Source: Anaerolineae bacterium
GTDB taxonomy: Bacteria > Chloroflexota > Anaerolineae > Aggregatilineales > Phototrophicaceae
Reading direction: 5' to 3'
Assembly (NCBI GenBank): GCA_022824465.1
Contig: JAJDZV010000014.1
Span: 1-64,000, forward strand
Length of the DNA stretch: 64,000 nt
The notes below the pieces were generated by a model that saw nothing but the letters and a program-made list of their open reading frames with translations, searched no databases and was not told the DNA's origin. Within the stretch, counting starts at the first letter, position 1. Each line of letters starts with the position of its first letter. Positions 45,452 through 54,872 of the stretch are shown here, piece after piece. The translations under genes and the position numbers were made by a program.

Positions 45452-46219
45452 ATGACTCTGCGCGTCGCCGGAATCCAAATGCCTGTCACTCGAGACATCG
45501 CGGCCAACCGCCGGCATATTGAAGACGCTATTCTCTGGGTAAGCGCCGAAAACGCCGATATCCTCTTGACTCCCGAGGGTTCGCTTAGCGGTTACACACA
45601 CGAATTCGACCCCGCCGATGTGCGGGACGCCCTTAGGCAGGTTGAGGCGGCGGCCGCTCGCGCCCGGTTAGGCCTCGCGCTGGGCGTCTGCTTCCTTGAG
45701 GAGTCGGATGGCAAGACCTACAATCAACTCCGCTTCTACCAGCCCGATGGTCGCTATCTCGGTTTTCACAGTAAATCCCTGCCGACAGGCGCCATGAGCG
45801 CAGAGCCCGTCGGCGAACTCAATCATTACGCGATTCGTCCGTTGCAATCCTTTCAGTTTGAGGAGCGCACGATCGCCGGCTTGATCTGCAATGACTTGTG
45901 GGCCAACCCGACTTGTACCCCAATGCCCGATCCGCACCTATCGCATTTGCTCGCGAGGCAAGGCGCCCAGATTATCTTCCACGCTGTTAACGGCGGACGC
46001 AGTCGCGAAGAATGGTCCGATGTGAATTGGCAGTTTCACAGCAGCAATCTGCGAATGCGCGCCCGCGCCAGCCGAATATGGATCGTCACGGTGGATAGCT
46101 GCGAACCTGTGGGAATCCGCTGCTCGGCGCCATCGGGCGTGGTTGATCCAAACGGCGAATGGCGCTGCCGAACTCGCGATACCGGCATCGATCGCTTCGT
46201 CTACTCCATTCCCGCGTAA
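45452..46219 (+). CDS. Carbon-nitrogen hydrolase (nitrilase superfamily)
   Basis: A 255-residue enzyme from the ATG at 45452. The catalytic triad is visible: Glu in LTPEGSLSGY, Lys in GFHSKSLPTG and Cys in GLICNDLWAN. The family cleaves amides, nitriles or carbamoyl groups. HSSNLRMRARASR and VDPNGEWRCR are typical of small-amidase branches. GGGGAGA precedes the start; a longer frame begins at 45386 but has no family sequence. The substrate is not determined. Confidence 0.9.
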   Translation: MTLRVAGIQMPVTRDIAANRRHIEDAILWVSAENADILLTPEGSLSGYTHEFDPADVRDALRQVEAAAARARLGLALGVCFLEESDGKTYNQLRFYQPDGRYLGFHSKSLPTGAMSAEPVGELNHYAIRPLQSFQFEERTIAGLICNDLWANPTCTPMPDPHLSHLLARQGAQIIFHAVNGGRSREEWSDVNWQFHSSNLRMRARASRIWIVTVDSCEPVGIRCSAPSGVVDPNGEWRCRTRDTGIDRFVYSIPA

Positions 46220-46347
46220 GCCCAATCCTACTTCGGTCTTGACCAGAGCGTCCGCCGGCTTATGCTAGTTGACGGCCGACGCTCTTTCCCGGAAGCGGCA
46301 AAGCTCGGCAGCCCAATGACCAACAAGTTTACACAGGAGAAATCATC

Positions 46348-46659
46348 TTGGCGCAATTCGGATTGATTTATGTTGGCGAACCACAATTCTCTGGTTCGGA
46401 AGAAGAAGCGCAGGCGCACCAACAGAAATACTTCGCTTGGCTCGAAGGTTTGGGCGATGCGATCGTCAATCGCGGCATGCCCTTTGGTCCACCCACGCGA
46501 GTAGACGCCAGCGGTGTATCCACTGAATCACGCGAAGATCGCCTCACCGGAATAACAATCATCGAAGCGGACGATATGGACGCCGCCGTCGAGATTGCCA
46601 AGAACTGCCCCTATATTGAGGTGGCCGCCCTCGACGTAGTGCAGATATTCGAAATGTAA
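46348..46659 (+). CDS. YciI-like/DGPF-domain protein
   Basis: A 103-residue protein from a TTG start with AGGAGA upstream. MAQFGLIYVGEP, FGPPTRVDASGVS, GITIIEADDMDAAVEIAKNC and VVQIFEM follow the YCII-related (DGPF) family layout. Proteins of this fold are ferredoxin-like and of poorly known function; some act with sigma factors. It is free-standing here. Length is typical. Confidence 0.8.
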   Translation: MAQFGLIYVGEPQFSGSEEEAQAHQQKYFAWLEGLGDAIVNRGMPFGPPTRVDASGVSTESREDRLTGITIIEADDMDAAVEIAKNCPYIEVAALDVVQIFEM

Positions 46660-46794
46660 AACTGTTTGCCACTGCCTGTCGGTACTCCAGCTTGAATTGC
46701 CGGCAGGTTGCCCCGCGTCGCAACTTGCAGACTTTGTGCCTCCAGCCCAGGGACGCTACACTCCTTCCCAATATTCACCGAGCGACTCGCGGCA

Positions 46795-47433
46795 ATGAGC
46801 TTAACCCTCCGCTATATGCAGCACGCCGACATCCGTCAGGTGGCGACGATTGACGTGATGTGCTTCGACCCGCCCTGGTCGTATGAGTCCTACGCCTTCG
46901 AAATCAAGGAATCCAGGGTCAGCCACATGGTCGTGCTGGAAGAGGTCATCGGCGCGGCGCAACCGGCGCCGGTTCAACGGCAGTCCTGGTTTGATCGGCT
47001 GCGCGGCCGCGGGCGGAATGGCGCCGCCACGCTTGACGGCACGGGCCTCATTCTCGGCTATGGCGGGCTCTGGAAGATTGAAGACGAAGCGCATATCAGC
47101 ACCATCGCAATAGACCCGGCCTGGCGCGGAAAAGGCTATGGCGAGATCTTGCTCGCCGGCATGTTTGGCAAGGCGCTGCAGCTGAACGCCGAATTCATCG
47201 TGCTGGAGGTGCGGGTCAGCAATGCTATTGCCCAAAGCCTCTATCGCAAGTACGGCTTCAGCCGCGTGCGCCGGCGCAAGAACTATTATCGCAGCGACAA
47301 TGAAGACGCTTGGGATATGCGCGTCTCATTGGATCGCGATACGCGACTCCGTTTCGAGCGGCTCTACCAGAAGCTGAGGCTGCAGCACGGCTTTCTTGAT
47401 TCGTATAGTCGGAAGTCGCGTCCGCGGGGGTGA
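46795..47433 (+). CDS. rimI: RimI-like N-acetyltransferase
   Basis: A 212-residue GNAT-fold protein from the ATG at 46795; an earlier start is not supported. CFDPPWSYESYAFEI matches the RimI N-terminus. ISTIAIDPAWRGKGYGEILL holds the acetyl-CoA-binding Q/R-x-x-G-x-G/A, and SLYRKYGFSRVRRRKNYY is the RimI C-terminus. RimI acetylates the N-terminal Ala of ribosomal protein S18 and possibly others. An insert of about 35 residues (QPAPVQRQSWFDRLRGRGRN) is unusual. The C-terminal tail is longer than in most homologues. Confidence 0.82.
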   Translation: MSLTLRYMQHADIRQVATIDVMCFDPPWSYESYAFEIKESRVSHMVVLEEVIGAAQPAPVQRQSWFDRLRGRGRNGAATLDGTGLILGYGGLWKIEDEAHISTIAIDPAWRGKGYGEILLAGMFGKALQLNAEFIVLEVRVSNAIAQSLYRKYGFSRVRRRKNYYRSDNEDAWDMRVSLDRDTRLRFERLYQKLRLQHGFLDSYSRKSRPRG

Positions 47434-47520
47434 AACAGACAGTTGAGACTCTCCTACTGCATAATGAAGTAGACTACCGTTACAATTCTCCCATCTGCCT
47501 GCCGATAATGTGAATCATCC

Positions 47521-48897
47521 GTGAATGAACTTAAAGATGTGCCCGATACCGACTTTATGTACTATTCAAACATTGAGCAAAGGCTTTTGGAACTTGACGG
47601 CCGAGTTCGGAAAATTCGTCGGGAGGTTGGAAAACTGACCCCTCAAGTCATGTCTCACGTTAAGCGACAATTCCGCATCAAAGGTATTTACCATTCAAAT
47701 GCCATAGAGGGAAACTCTTTGTCAATAGGTGAAACTCGCGCTGTCGTAGAACAAGGACTAACCATTGCGGGAAAGTCACTGAAGGATCAGGCAGAGGCAA
47801 AGAATCTATCTCATGCTTTAGATCGTATGGAGGACTTAGCCAGAGATAAAGAAATCCCGATTACATTGAAAGATATTCGAGAAATACACAAGCTCATTTT
47901 GACAGACATAGAAGACGAGCACGCTGGAAACTACCGCGAAGGCGAGGTGAAGATTTCGGCTTCTGACTACGAGCCTCCTAAATTCTATGAGATTCGGCCC
48001 AAAATGGCTGAACTGGGGGATTACGTGCAGTCAGTAACATCAGTCGAGGCCGAAATCCGTGACTTGCCTATATTGACAGCCACTGCGGTACATGCCTGGC
48101 TTGCACGAATTCACCCATTTATTGATGGGAATGGACGCACGTCGAGGATACTAATGAACCTAATCCTCATAAGGCGCGGCTATCCAATATGTATAATCAC
48201 ACACGAGGAGCGGCTGCGTTACTACGACGCGTTGGAAGAATCGCAAGCGGGTAACCTGACACCGTTGATTGAATTGGTATATGAGGGGGTTGTTGAAAGT
48301 CAAGAAGTATGGGAGCAAGCCGCCGACGAGCAGAAGAGAGACATGGAACGACGTCTACAGATTGCGGCACGTCTTGAACAGCCCGTAAAGACTCGCGCCC
48401 AAAATGAATACCAAGTTTGGTTCAACGCGATGGAGCTGCTAAAGAGCTACTTCAAGCAATTTGTTGAAGACGTAAACGACAGCCGGGAAACACAAAGTGT
48501 CTTCTTGAAATACAAACCGTTTGGAATCCTTAGCGATGAGAAATTCTTTGCTCTTCGCGAAAAAAGGAGCGCAAAGCGAACCTGGTATTTCGGAATTGAG
48601 TTTAACGGTGAAAAAAGACGCTCCAGGTATCTGTTCTATTTTGGATATGCGGATTTCGTACTTAGCCCACATACATCAGTAATTCTTATTCTCGCGAAAG
48701 ATGTTGAACTTAACTACCACTATGTAACTATGCGAGAGATTAATCAGCCAAATCGATTGGATATCTTTCAGGTTGGCTTCGACATGAAAGAACAGAAATT
48801 TGTAGCGTCAACCACAGGTGGGTTATGGGAAGGCAAAGTTGAAGATCTGGCTTATCAGTTCTTCGACCAAGTAATCCAACGCGATTTCGGAACCTAA
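47521..48897 (+). CDS. Fic-family AMP-transferase with unusual C-terminal half
   Basis: A 458-residue protein from a GTG start. HPFIDGNGRTSR (His198 onward) is the Fic core that transfers AMP or similar groups to proteins. SNAIEGN near residue 59 is the inhibitory helix motif (S-x3-E-G/N) of class II Fic proteins, which block their own activity. After about residue 280, where many relatives have a winged helix, the chain continues with an unfamiliar domain rich in aromatic residues (YLFYFGYADFVLSPHTS). The gene is A+T-rich, suggesting acquisition. The target protein is unknown. Confidence 0.88.
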   Translation: MNELKDVPDTDFMYYSNIEQRLLELDGRVRKIRREVGKLTPQVMSHVKRQFRIKGIYHSNAIEGNSLSIGETRAVVEQGLTIAGKSLKDQAEAKNLSHALDRMEDLARDKEIPITLKDIREIHKLILTDIEDEHAGNYREGEVKISASDYEPPKFYEIRPKMAELGDYVQSVTSVEAEIRDLPILTATAVHAWLARIHPFIDGNGRTSRILMNLILIRRGYPICIITHEERLRYYDALEESQAGNLTPLIELVYEGVVESQEVWEQAADEQKRDMERRLQIAARLEQPVKTRAQNEYQVWFNAMELLKSYFKQFVEDVNDSRETQSVFLKYKPFGILSDEKFFALREKRSAKRTWYFGIEFNGEKRRSRYLFYFGYADFVLSPHTSVILILAKDVELNYHYVTMREINQPNRLDIFQVGFDMKEQKFVASTTGGLWEGKVEDLAYQFFDQVIQRDFGT

Positions 48898-48898
48898 C

Positions 48899-51067
48899 CT
48901 ACTCCCGCAGCGCGCGCATCCCATTCAGCGTCACCGCCAGCGACATGCCCATATCAGCCAATACCGCCGCCAGCATGCTTACGTTGCCCGTCACCGCCAA
49001 CAGCAGAAAGACCGCCTTCAAGCCGAATGACAGCGCGATGTTCTGCCGGATCAGCCGCCGCGCAAATCGCGAACGTCGAATCGTCCCGGGCAGTTGACCC
49101 AAGCCATCCGCCAACAGGACGACATCAGCCGTCTCCATCGCCTGCGCGCTGCTAGCGCCGCCCATGGCTATCCCCACCGACGCCCGCGCCAACGCCGGAC
49201 TGTCGTTGATGCCATCGCCGACCATCGCCACCTGACCATGCTTCGTCAGGAGCTTCTCCACCGCCATCACTTTATCCTGGGGCAGCAATTCGCCATAGCA
49301 ACGATCGACGCCCACTTGCTCCGCAATCGATGCGGCAACCACCTTGTTGTCTCCGCTAAGCATGACCGACTGGATCGCCATGTCGCCCAAGGCGCCCACA
49401 ACCGCGCGGCTTTCCCCACGCGGCGCGTCAGCCAGGGCGATCACTCCGCGTACCGCCTCGCCATCGTGCACCATGACCGCGCTCTGGCCCCGTTCTTCTA
49501 TCCCTGACGCGACATTACAAAGATGCGCCGTGTGGTCAAATTCCGCGTCAAAATATCGGTGGCTGCCGATCGTCACGGCTTTGCCCGCTACCTCGCCGCG
49601 CAAGCCCAGTCCGGCTATCGTTTCGACCGACCGGGCGCCTGCGTATGTCAGACCTTTCTCCCTCGCCGTCTGCAAAATGGCATTGGCGAAGGGATGTGTG
49701 CTCTGCGCCTCGACCGAAGCCGCCAAAGCCAGCAACTCGGCGCAAGGCTCGCAGGCCGGTCCTTCGGCGCAATCGTCGGTATGGGTGGCCGCGACATGCA
49801 GTTGGCCCTGTGTTAAGGTGCCGGTCTTGTCAAAGGCGATGACCTTGGCGCATGCCAGCGCTTCCAAGGCGCCGCCGCCCTTGATCAAGACTCCGCGCCG
49901 CGCCGCCGCTGTAACGGCGCTGATCACCGTCACCGGCGTGCTAATCACCAGCGCGCAGGGGCAGGCGATCACCAGCATCGCCAGCGCTCGATACAGCCAA
50001 CCCTGCCCCTCCGGACCACCCCAGAAACTCCCGCCAAAAGCCAGGGGCGGCACAAAGGCGACCGCCAGCGCGGTCAGCGCCACAGCCGGCGTGTAGATAT
50101 GGGCGAAGCGGTCTATTAGTCGTTGACTGGGCGCCCGGCGGGAATGCGCCGACTGCAAGAGCTCGATAATCCGACTGAGCGTGTTATCGGCGGTCAACCG
50201 GCTTACTCGGATCTCGAGCGCCGCGCCGCCATTGATCGAGCCGGCAAAAACTTCATCACCAGGCGCCTTTATCACCGGCAGACTCTCGCCGGTGATATGC
50301 GCCTGATCCACCGCGCTAAGTCCCGTCAGCACAGTGCCGTCCATCGGAATGCGTTCACCCGGCAAGACGCGAATCCGATCATCAATATTCAGTGCCTCTA
50401 CCGGCACGACAATTACGTCATCGCCGATAATCCGCTGAGCGGTTGGCGGCTTCAAGGCGACCAGCGAGCGCAGGCTGTCGCGGGCGCGATCGGCGGTGTA
50501 GCCTTCCAGCGCCTCGCCGATGGAGAAAAGAAAAATGACCGTAGCCGCTTCGAGAAACTCGCCGAGGATCAGCGCGCCTATGGCGGCGATCGTCATCAGC
50601 ATGTTGATATTGAATTGTCGATTGAAGCGCAAGGCACGGACGCCACTGGTCGCAATCGGCTTCATCGCCACCAGCATCGCAAGCGCGTACAGAAGACTAA
50701 CGGCATCGCCTGGCGCCAACCGCGCAAGGTCGAGCGCAATCGCAACCAACAGCAACGCCCCGCCGGCAAGCGCCAGGCGGCTATCGGGACGCCCGCGCAA
50801 GTAGTCCCAAAAGCCGAGCGCGCCAGCCCGCTTGACCTTCTCGCTGTTGATTGTCTCCAATGCCGCGGCGTCGCTTATCGACTTGCCGACCGACTCCACT
50901 CGCCTACGCAAAGCGCAACGGTCGACATCGCCAATAAGATATAGAGTATTAGTGAAATAATCTACACGAGCGGAGCGCGCGCCTTCCAGGGTTCCCACCG
51001 CGCTCTCGACTTCCAACGCGCAACCCGGGCAATCCATACCATCAATTCTAAATTGTTCCGATTTCAT
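48899..51067 (-). CDS. Heavy-metal P1B-type ATPase
   Basis: A 722-residue membrane pump. An N-terminal HMA-like domain has CPGC (MDCPGC at residues 11-16). CPC near residue 368 is the transmembrane metal site; FDKTGTLT (Asp411) is the phosphorylated residue; STHPFANAI the HP motif; MVGDGIND the hinge. The CPC-type site fits Zn/Cd/Pb or Cu export; the closest resemblance is to CadA/ZntA. A Cys cluster (DDCAEGPACEPC) in the nucleotide-binding region is unusual. No ArsR-type regulator is adjacent. The upstream region has ATGAAGTATCAT, a weak inverted repeat. Confidence 0.95.
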   Translation of the reverse strand: MKSEQFRIDGMDCPGCALEVESAVGTLEGARSARVDYFTNTLYLIGDVDRCALRRRVESVGKSISDAAALETINSEKVKRAGALGFWDYLRGRPDSRLALAGGALLLVAIALDLARLAPGDAVSLLYALAMLVAMKPIATSGVRALRFNRQFNINMLMTIAAIGALILGEFLEAATVIFLFSIGEALEGYTADRARDSLRSLVALKPPTAQRIIGDDVIVVPVEALNIDDRIRVLPGERIPMDGTVLTGLSAVDQAHITGESLPVIKAPGDEVFAGSINGGAALEIRVSRLTADNTLSRIIELLQSAHSRRAPSQRLIDRFAHIYTPAVALTALAVAFVPPLAFGGSFWGGPEGQGWLYRALAMLVIACPCALVISTPVTVISAVTAAARRGVLIKGGGALEALACAKVIAFDKTGTLTQGQLHVAATHTDDCAEGPACEPCAELLALAASVEAQSTHPFANAILQTAREKGLTYAGARSVETIAGLGLRGEVAGKAVTIGSHRYFDAEFDHTAHLCNVASGIEERGQSAVMVHDGEAVRGVIALADAPRGESRAVVGALGDMAIQSVMLSGDNKVVAASIAEQVGVDRCYGELLPQDKVMAVEKLLTKHGQVAMVGDGINDSPALARASVGIAMGGASSAQAMETADVVLLADGLGQLPGTIRRSRFARRLIRQNIALSFGLKAVFLLLAVTGNVSMLAAVLADMGMSLAVTLNGMRALRE

Positions 51068-51304
51068 AAGCCCGCCAGCCTATTGATATGAAGTATCATT
51101 AGTGAGTTACTTACTGCATTCATAGGAACACTACTCTAAAATCTGCATTCTGTCAACATCGCTTCTATATGTCGCAATAGCTTGTCACTAATCCCTCGTG
51201 GTTGACGCCGTCAATTTCTTGCCGATCAAGCCGATCTTCGTTGACACTATATACTGTCTTATACACATAAACTCGCCACAGTTTATTTGCAAGGGGGGAA
51301 GATA

Positions 51305-52132
51305 ATGTGTAACGCTCATGTCGCGCAGACAGTGCGCAAACGCATCGAGAAGGAGGGCTTGCCCAGCGCGAGCCGACGCGATTTCTTGAAGATTGGCAGC
51401 ATCCTCGCAGCTGGCGCCGCCTTGACGCCGCAAATCGCTCGCGCCGATATGCATGGCGGCGGTTTGGTAGATCTCACGCATGCCTTTACCACCGATTTCC
51501 CGGTCTTTCCCGGCGGTCCCCAAGCGCAACGCGAGACCTTGGTCACCGTAGACGCTGACGGCTACTTCATCCAGCGATGGCACTTCGCCGAACATACGGG
51601 CACGCACATGGACTTCCCCGGTCATTTCATCGCTGATGGCTTGCGCACCGACACTTACCCGGTCGAGATGCTTATGGGACCAGCGGTAGTCATTGATATC
51701 GCGGCCCGCGCCGAAAACGATCGCGATACAATGGTCACGGTCGAAGATCTCCAGTCCTGGGAAATGGAAAACGGCGACATTCCCGAAGGCGCATTCGTGA
51801 TGATGTATTCCGGCTGGGAGCGCCATATCGGCACGCCCGCATTCCTCGGCGATGATACCGGCTTGCACTTCCCCGGTTTCAGCGGGGAGGCATCGGAGTG
51901 GCTTGTTGGCGAGCGCTCGATCCATGGCATTGGCGTTGATACGCTCAGCATCGACCACGGACCATCGGCGACCTTTGATACGCATTACATTATTCTCGGG
52001 GCGGGTCTGTTGGGCATCGAAAACGTCGCTAACCTGGAAGCGATCCAAGGTACGCAGGCGACCGTGATTTGCGGCATCCCGCGTTATGAAGAAGGTTCGG
52101 GCGGGCCAGCGCGCATCCTCGCCTTAACCTGA
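51305..52132 (+). CDS. Tat-exported cyclase-family (kynurenine-formamidase-like) hydrolase
   Basis: A 275-residue protein from the ATG at 51305, with GGGGGGAAG upstream. SRRDFLKIGSILAAGAALTP is a twin-arginine signal, unusual for this family, so it should act outside the membrane. HTGTHMDFPGHF is the metal-binding signature of the cyclase family (PF04199), which includes kynurenine formamidase. DLTHAFTTDFPVFPGG at the mature start also fits. The upstream region is shared with the divergent metal pump. The substrate is unknown. Confidence 0.9.
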   Translation: MCNAHVAQTVRKRIEKEGLPSASRRDFLKIGSILAAGAALTPQIARADMHGGGLVDLTHAFTTDFPVFPGGPQAQRETLVTVDADGYFIQRWHFAEHTGTHMDFPGHFIADGLRTDTYPVEMLMGPAVVIDIAARAENDRDTMVTVEDLQSWEMENGDIPEGAFVMMYSGWERHIGTPAFLGDDTGLHFPGFSGEASEWLVGERSIHGIGVDTLSIDHGPSATFDTHYIILGAGLLGIENVANLEAIQGTQATVICGIPRYEEGSGGPARILALT

Positions 52133-52224
52133 GCAGAATCAGCGCGCATTCTGTATTGGCGGGAGCGTCGCCGTCGTCTTGCGGCAATACGCCGACTGGT
52201 CGCCGATTCCCTATTGGCCGCCGC

Positions 52225-52848
52225 TTAGCCGAGCGCGGAGGCGAGCAAGCTCAAGCCAAGCCAAGCCAGCAAGAGCGCCGTCGCCAGGATGAGGGCGCGC
52301 AGGTATTGCACGCGGATCCGTCTGGCATAATGAAATATCGCGACCCAGCCGCATAATCCGCCGAGGAATACGCCGTAAAACGCGACGAGGAAAGCCGCAG
52401 CGTGCGCCGGCGACGCCTTAAGAGCGGCGACCAACAGCGGTCCGTTCACCGCGCCCCAAAAGAGCCAGGGACCAGGACTGAGCAAGTTCATCAACACGCC
52501 GGTTAGCAATACTCTCTGCCAGGACTCGATGGAGGCGCCGTCGGCATCAGCCAGCGCGACGCTCGGACCCGCGCGGTATTGCCGCAGGGCGCCCCAAGCG
52601 ATAAAGAGCAGCAGGCAGCCGCCTCCAGCCTGAATCAGCTTCAACAGTTCCGGCGGCATCTGACCCAGAACGACTATCATCAAGACGATGATTGGCGCGT
52701 CGGTAATCAGAGGCGAGAGCACGACGAGCAGCGCCTTGCGCCAACCTAGCCGCAAGGTCGTGTTGACTAGGTAAGCGATCAGCGGACCGGGAATGACCGC
52801 TGCGCTCAAGCCAAAGCTAAGCGCCGGCGCGATCAGCTGCTGGAACAT
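52225..52848 (-). CDS. LysE-family translocator
   Basis: A 207-residue membrane protein with about six hydrophobic segments. ALSFGLSAAVIPGPLIAYLV near the N-terminus and LMNLLSPGPWLFWGAVNGPL contain the family signature of LysE/RhtB exporters, which excrete amino acids or similar compounds. It is on the minus strand, with a Nudix gene on its upstream side 33 bases away, so the two are likely an operon. Substrate unknown. Confidence 0.85.
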   Translation of the reverse strand: MFQQLIAPALSFGLSAAVIPGPLIAYLVNTTLRLGWRKALLVVLSPLITDAPIIVLMIVVLGQMPPELLKLIQAGGGCLLLFIAWGALRQYRAGPSVALADADGASIESWQRVLLTGVLMNLLSPGPWLFWGAVNGPLLVAALKASPAHAAAFLVAFYGVFLGGLCGWVAIFHYARRIRVQYLRALILATALLLAWLGLSLLASALG

Positions 52849-52881
52849 GCCTGCTCAGGTCTCCTTCATCGCGGTTCTGCG

Positions 52882-53493
52882 CTAGTCAAATTCGGTTGGC
52901 AGGTCAGGCTGGCGCCAGTGTTTGAACCAGCGCTTGATCTGCCCCTTGCTGACCCGCCCCAATGATAGCGGCGGGAGGTCGTCTTCGTCGAACCAGCCGA
53001 CCGCGGTCGTCTCGTCGCTCGTTCGCGCCTCGCCGCCGACAAGCTCGCAGAGAAAAGCCAGCTTGTAAACCTCGTTCAGCGATGGCGGATGACGGCGCTT
53101 TCGGTCTTCCACCGCCAGCAGTTTGATCGCATTTGCTTCGAAGCCGCTCTCCTCACGTATTTCGCGCTCGACCGCTTCGGACGGGGCATCGCCGATATCG
53201 GCCCAGCCGCCGGGCAAGGTCCACAGCCCGTCGACCGCTTCCCGCACCAGGAGGATCTTGCCGGCGCGAAATACCGCGCCGCGCACATCAACTTTGGGGG
53301 TGATGTAGCCGTCGTCTTGTTGCAGGATCAGCTTGACCCGCGCCGAATCGGCGTCGGCAGCCGCAGCCGGCATATCGGCGGCGATAGCGAGCAACTGTTG
53401 ATAGCGGTCGGCGTCATAGTGATTGCGGGCATAGTGTATGCCCGTTTTCGCCAGCGCGGCAATCTGCTTCGCCCATTCGACCTGATTGACCAT
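52882..53493 (-). CDS. Nudix hydrolase with N-terminal extension
   Basis: A 203-residue protein from the ATG at 53493; an upstream frame exists but lacks family sequence. The first 60 residues (QVEWAKQIAALAKTGIHYAR) match the Nudix N-terminal domain seen in YjhB-like enzymes. The Nudix box reads G-x5-D-x7-REIREESGF: the first Glu is replaced by Asp, a conservative change. The enzyme probably hydrolyses ADP-ribose-like nucleotides. A LysE-type gene follows. Confidence 0.88.
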   Translation of the reverse strand: MVNQVEWAKQIAALAKTGIHYARNHYDADRYQQLLAIAADMPAAAADADSARVKLILQQDDGYITPKVDVRGAVFRAGKILLVREAVDGLWTLPGGWADIGDAPSEAVEREIREESGFEANAIKLLAVEDRKRRHPPSLNEVYKLAFLCELVGGEARTSDETTAVGWFDEDDLPPLSLGRVSKGQIKRWFKHWRQPDLPTEFD

Positions 53494-53617
53494 TCGCACC
53501 CTGCCCGGCTCCTCGTTCGTTCGGTCATTATACACCTGCGGCGGCTCGAGACGCTGACGGGAGCCAGCGTCCGCCTGTGGTAGAATAAGCGGACCAGGAG
53601 GCAGTGAGCCGGGCGCG

Positions 53618-54871
53618 ATGCCACCGTATCGCAAGATCAAGCGCAACTATGGCAAACCTTTCTTCGGCCGTCGCCGCGGCCTGGCTGGGGGACCGATTCT
53701 GCTCGTTCTGTCGGTCACGCTGGCGGCAGTCGGCGCGCTGCTGGCGGCCGCCTTGGTCCTCAGAGTCGAGGTCGAGCTGGCCGTGAACGAATTCATGGGC
53801 ACGCCGCGACCAACGCCGACCCTGCCGTCCCATCAGTATGCTGAGCGCGGCTTTTCGCGCTACCTGGAAGGCGACCTTGACGAAGCCTTGGCGGACTTCG
53901 AGCGCGCGCTGGCGCAACGACCAAGCGACATCGCCTATCTCTATGAATACGGGCGAGTCCTGATTGAACTGGAGGACTACGAGAGGGCGTCAGCAACAGG
54001 CGATCGCGCCATGAACGCTGCGCCGGATAATCCGCGCGGTTATGCGCTGAAGGCGCGCGCCTTGATGTGGAGCGACCCGGGCTCGGCCATTCCCGTGGCT
54101 GTTTCGGGCTTGGAGCGCGACCCGGCCTTCGCGCCCCTGCATGCGGCGCTGGCGGTGGCCTATACCAATATCGGGCGCTATGCCGAAGCCCTGCAGCGCG
54201 GGATACAAGCCACCGAGCTGGATCCCTTGAACGCCTTTGCCCACCGCGCGCTCTCCATCCCCTTGATCTATACGGGCCGCAGCAATGACGCAATTGACGC
54301 GCTGGAACGGGCGGTGGCGATTAACCCCAATCTGACGGCGCCCTATTTCGAGCTGGCGGCGCAATATCGCGCCACCGATTACCAGGAGATGGCGGTCGGA
54401 ATCTATCGCCGCATCCTTGAGCTTGAGCCCGACAATGCCAAAGCCTACCTGCGCATCTGCCAGACATACGCCGAGGTGGGCGAATTCCTCGAAGGCACGC
54501 GCTTTTGCGACACCGCCACTGAGATCGATGAGACCTACGCGCCGGCCTGGCAGATGCTCGGGCAGCTGCAGTACAACCGACGCAATTATGAGAGCGCGGT
54601 CGATTCGCTTGAGAAATGCGTGGAATACGGTTCCACAGCGGTCGAGTGCTACTACATTCGCGGCTTGGCATACTACTTCCTCGGCGACTGCGAGCGGGCT
54701 TGGGAAACCTTGCTGGAATCCTTCCGGTATTCGACCGCTCCCTCGATCGTTGACATCATCAACATCGGCCTGGGCGATATTCGCAACAACTGCCCCGGTT
54801 TTGAGAACGCGCGGCTGCCGACGCCGATCCCGCCGACGCCAATCCCGCCGACGCCAATCGGAGGCATCTAG
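53618..54871 (+). CDS. Membrane-anchored TPR protein
   Basis: A 417-residue protein. A basic N-terminus and one membrane segment (about residues 25-48) anchor it. The rest is tetratricopeptide repeats, for example YAERGFSRYLEGDLDEALAD, YAEALQRGIQATELDPLNAF and YQEMAVGIYRRILELEPDN. It ends in a short Pro/Thr-rich repeat (PTPIPPTPIPPTPIGG). TPR proteins are scaffolds; partner unknown. It is a paralogue of the next gene, which starts immediately after. Confidence 0.85.
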   Translation: MPPYRKIKRNYGKPFFGRRRGLAGGPILLVLSVTLAAVGALLAAALVLRVEVELAVNEFMGTPRPTPTLPSHQYAERGFSRYLEGDLDEALADFERALAQRPSDIAYLYEYGRVLIELEDYERASATGDRAMNAAPDNPRGYALKARALMWSDPGSAIPVAVSGLERDPAFAPLHAALAVAYTNIGRYAEALQRGIQATELDPLNAFAHRALSIPLIYTGRSNDAIDALERAVAINPNLTAPYFELAAQYRATDYQEMAVGIYRRILELEPDNAKAYLRICQTYAEVGEFLEGTRFCDTATEIDETYAPAWQMLGQLQYNRRNYESAVDSLEKCVEYGSTAVECYYIRGLAYYFLGDCERAWETLLESFRYSTAPSIVDIINIGLGDIRNNCPGFENARLPTPIPPTPIPPTPIGGI

Positions 54872-54872
54872 C

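Noticed and set aside
51085..51100. Inverted repeat ATGAAGTATCAT as a metal-regulator operator
   Set aside because: Only four paired bases on each side and no regulator gene nearby; too weak to annotate.
54417..54872. Upstream extension of the second TPR frame
   Set aside because: Overlaps the first TPR gene in another frame; GTG at 54873 with GGAGG fits the paralogue's start.
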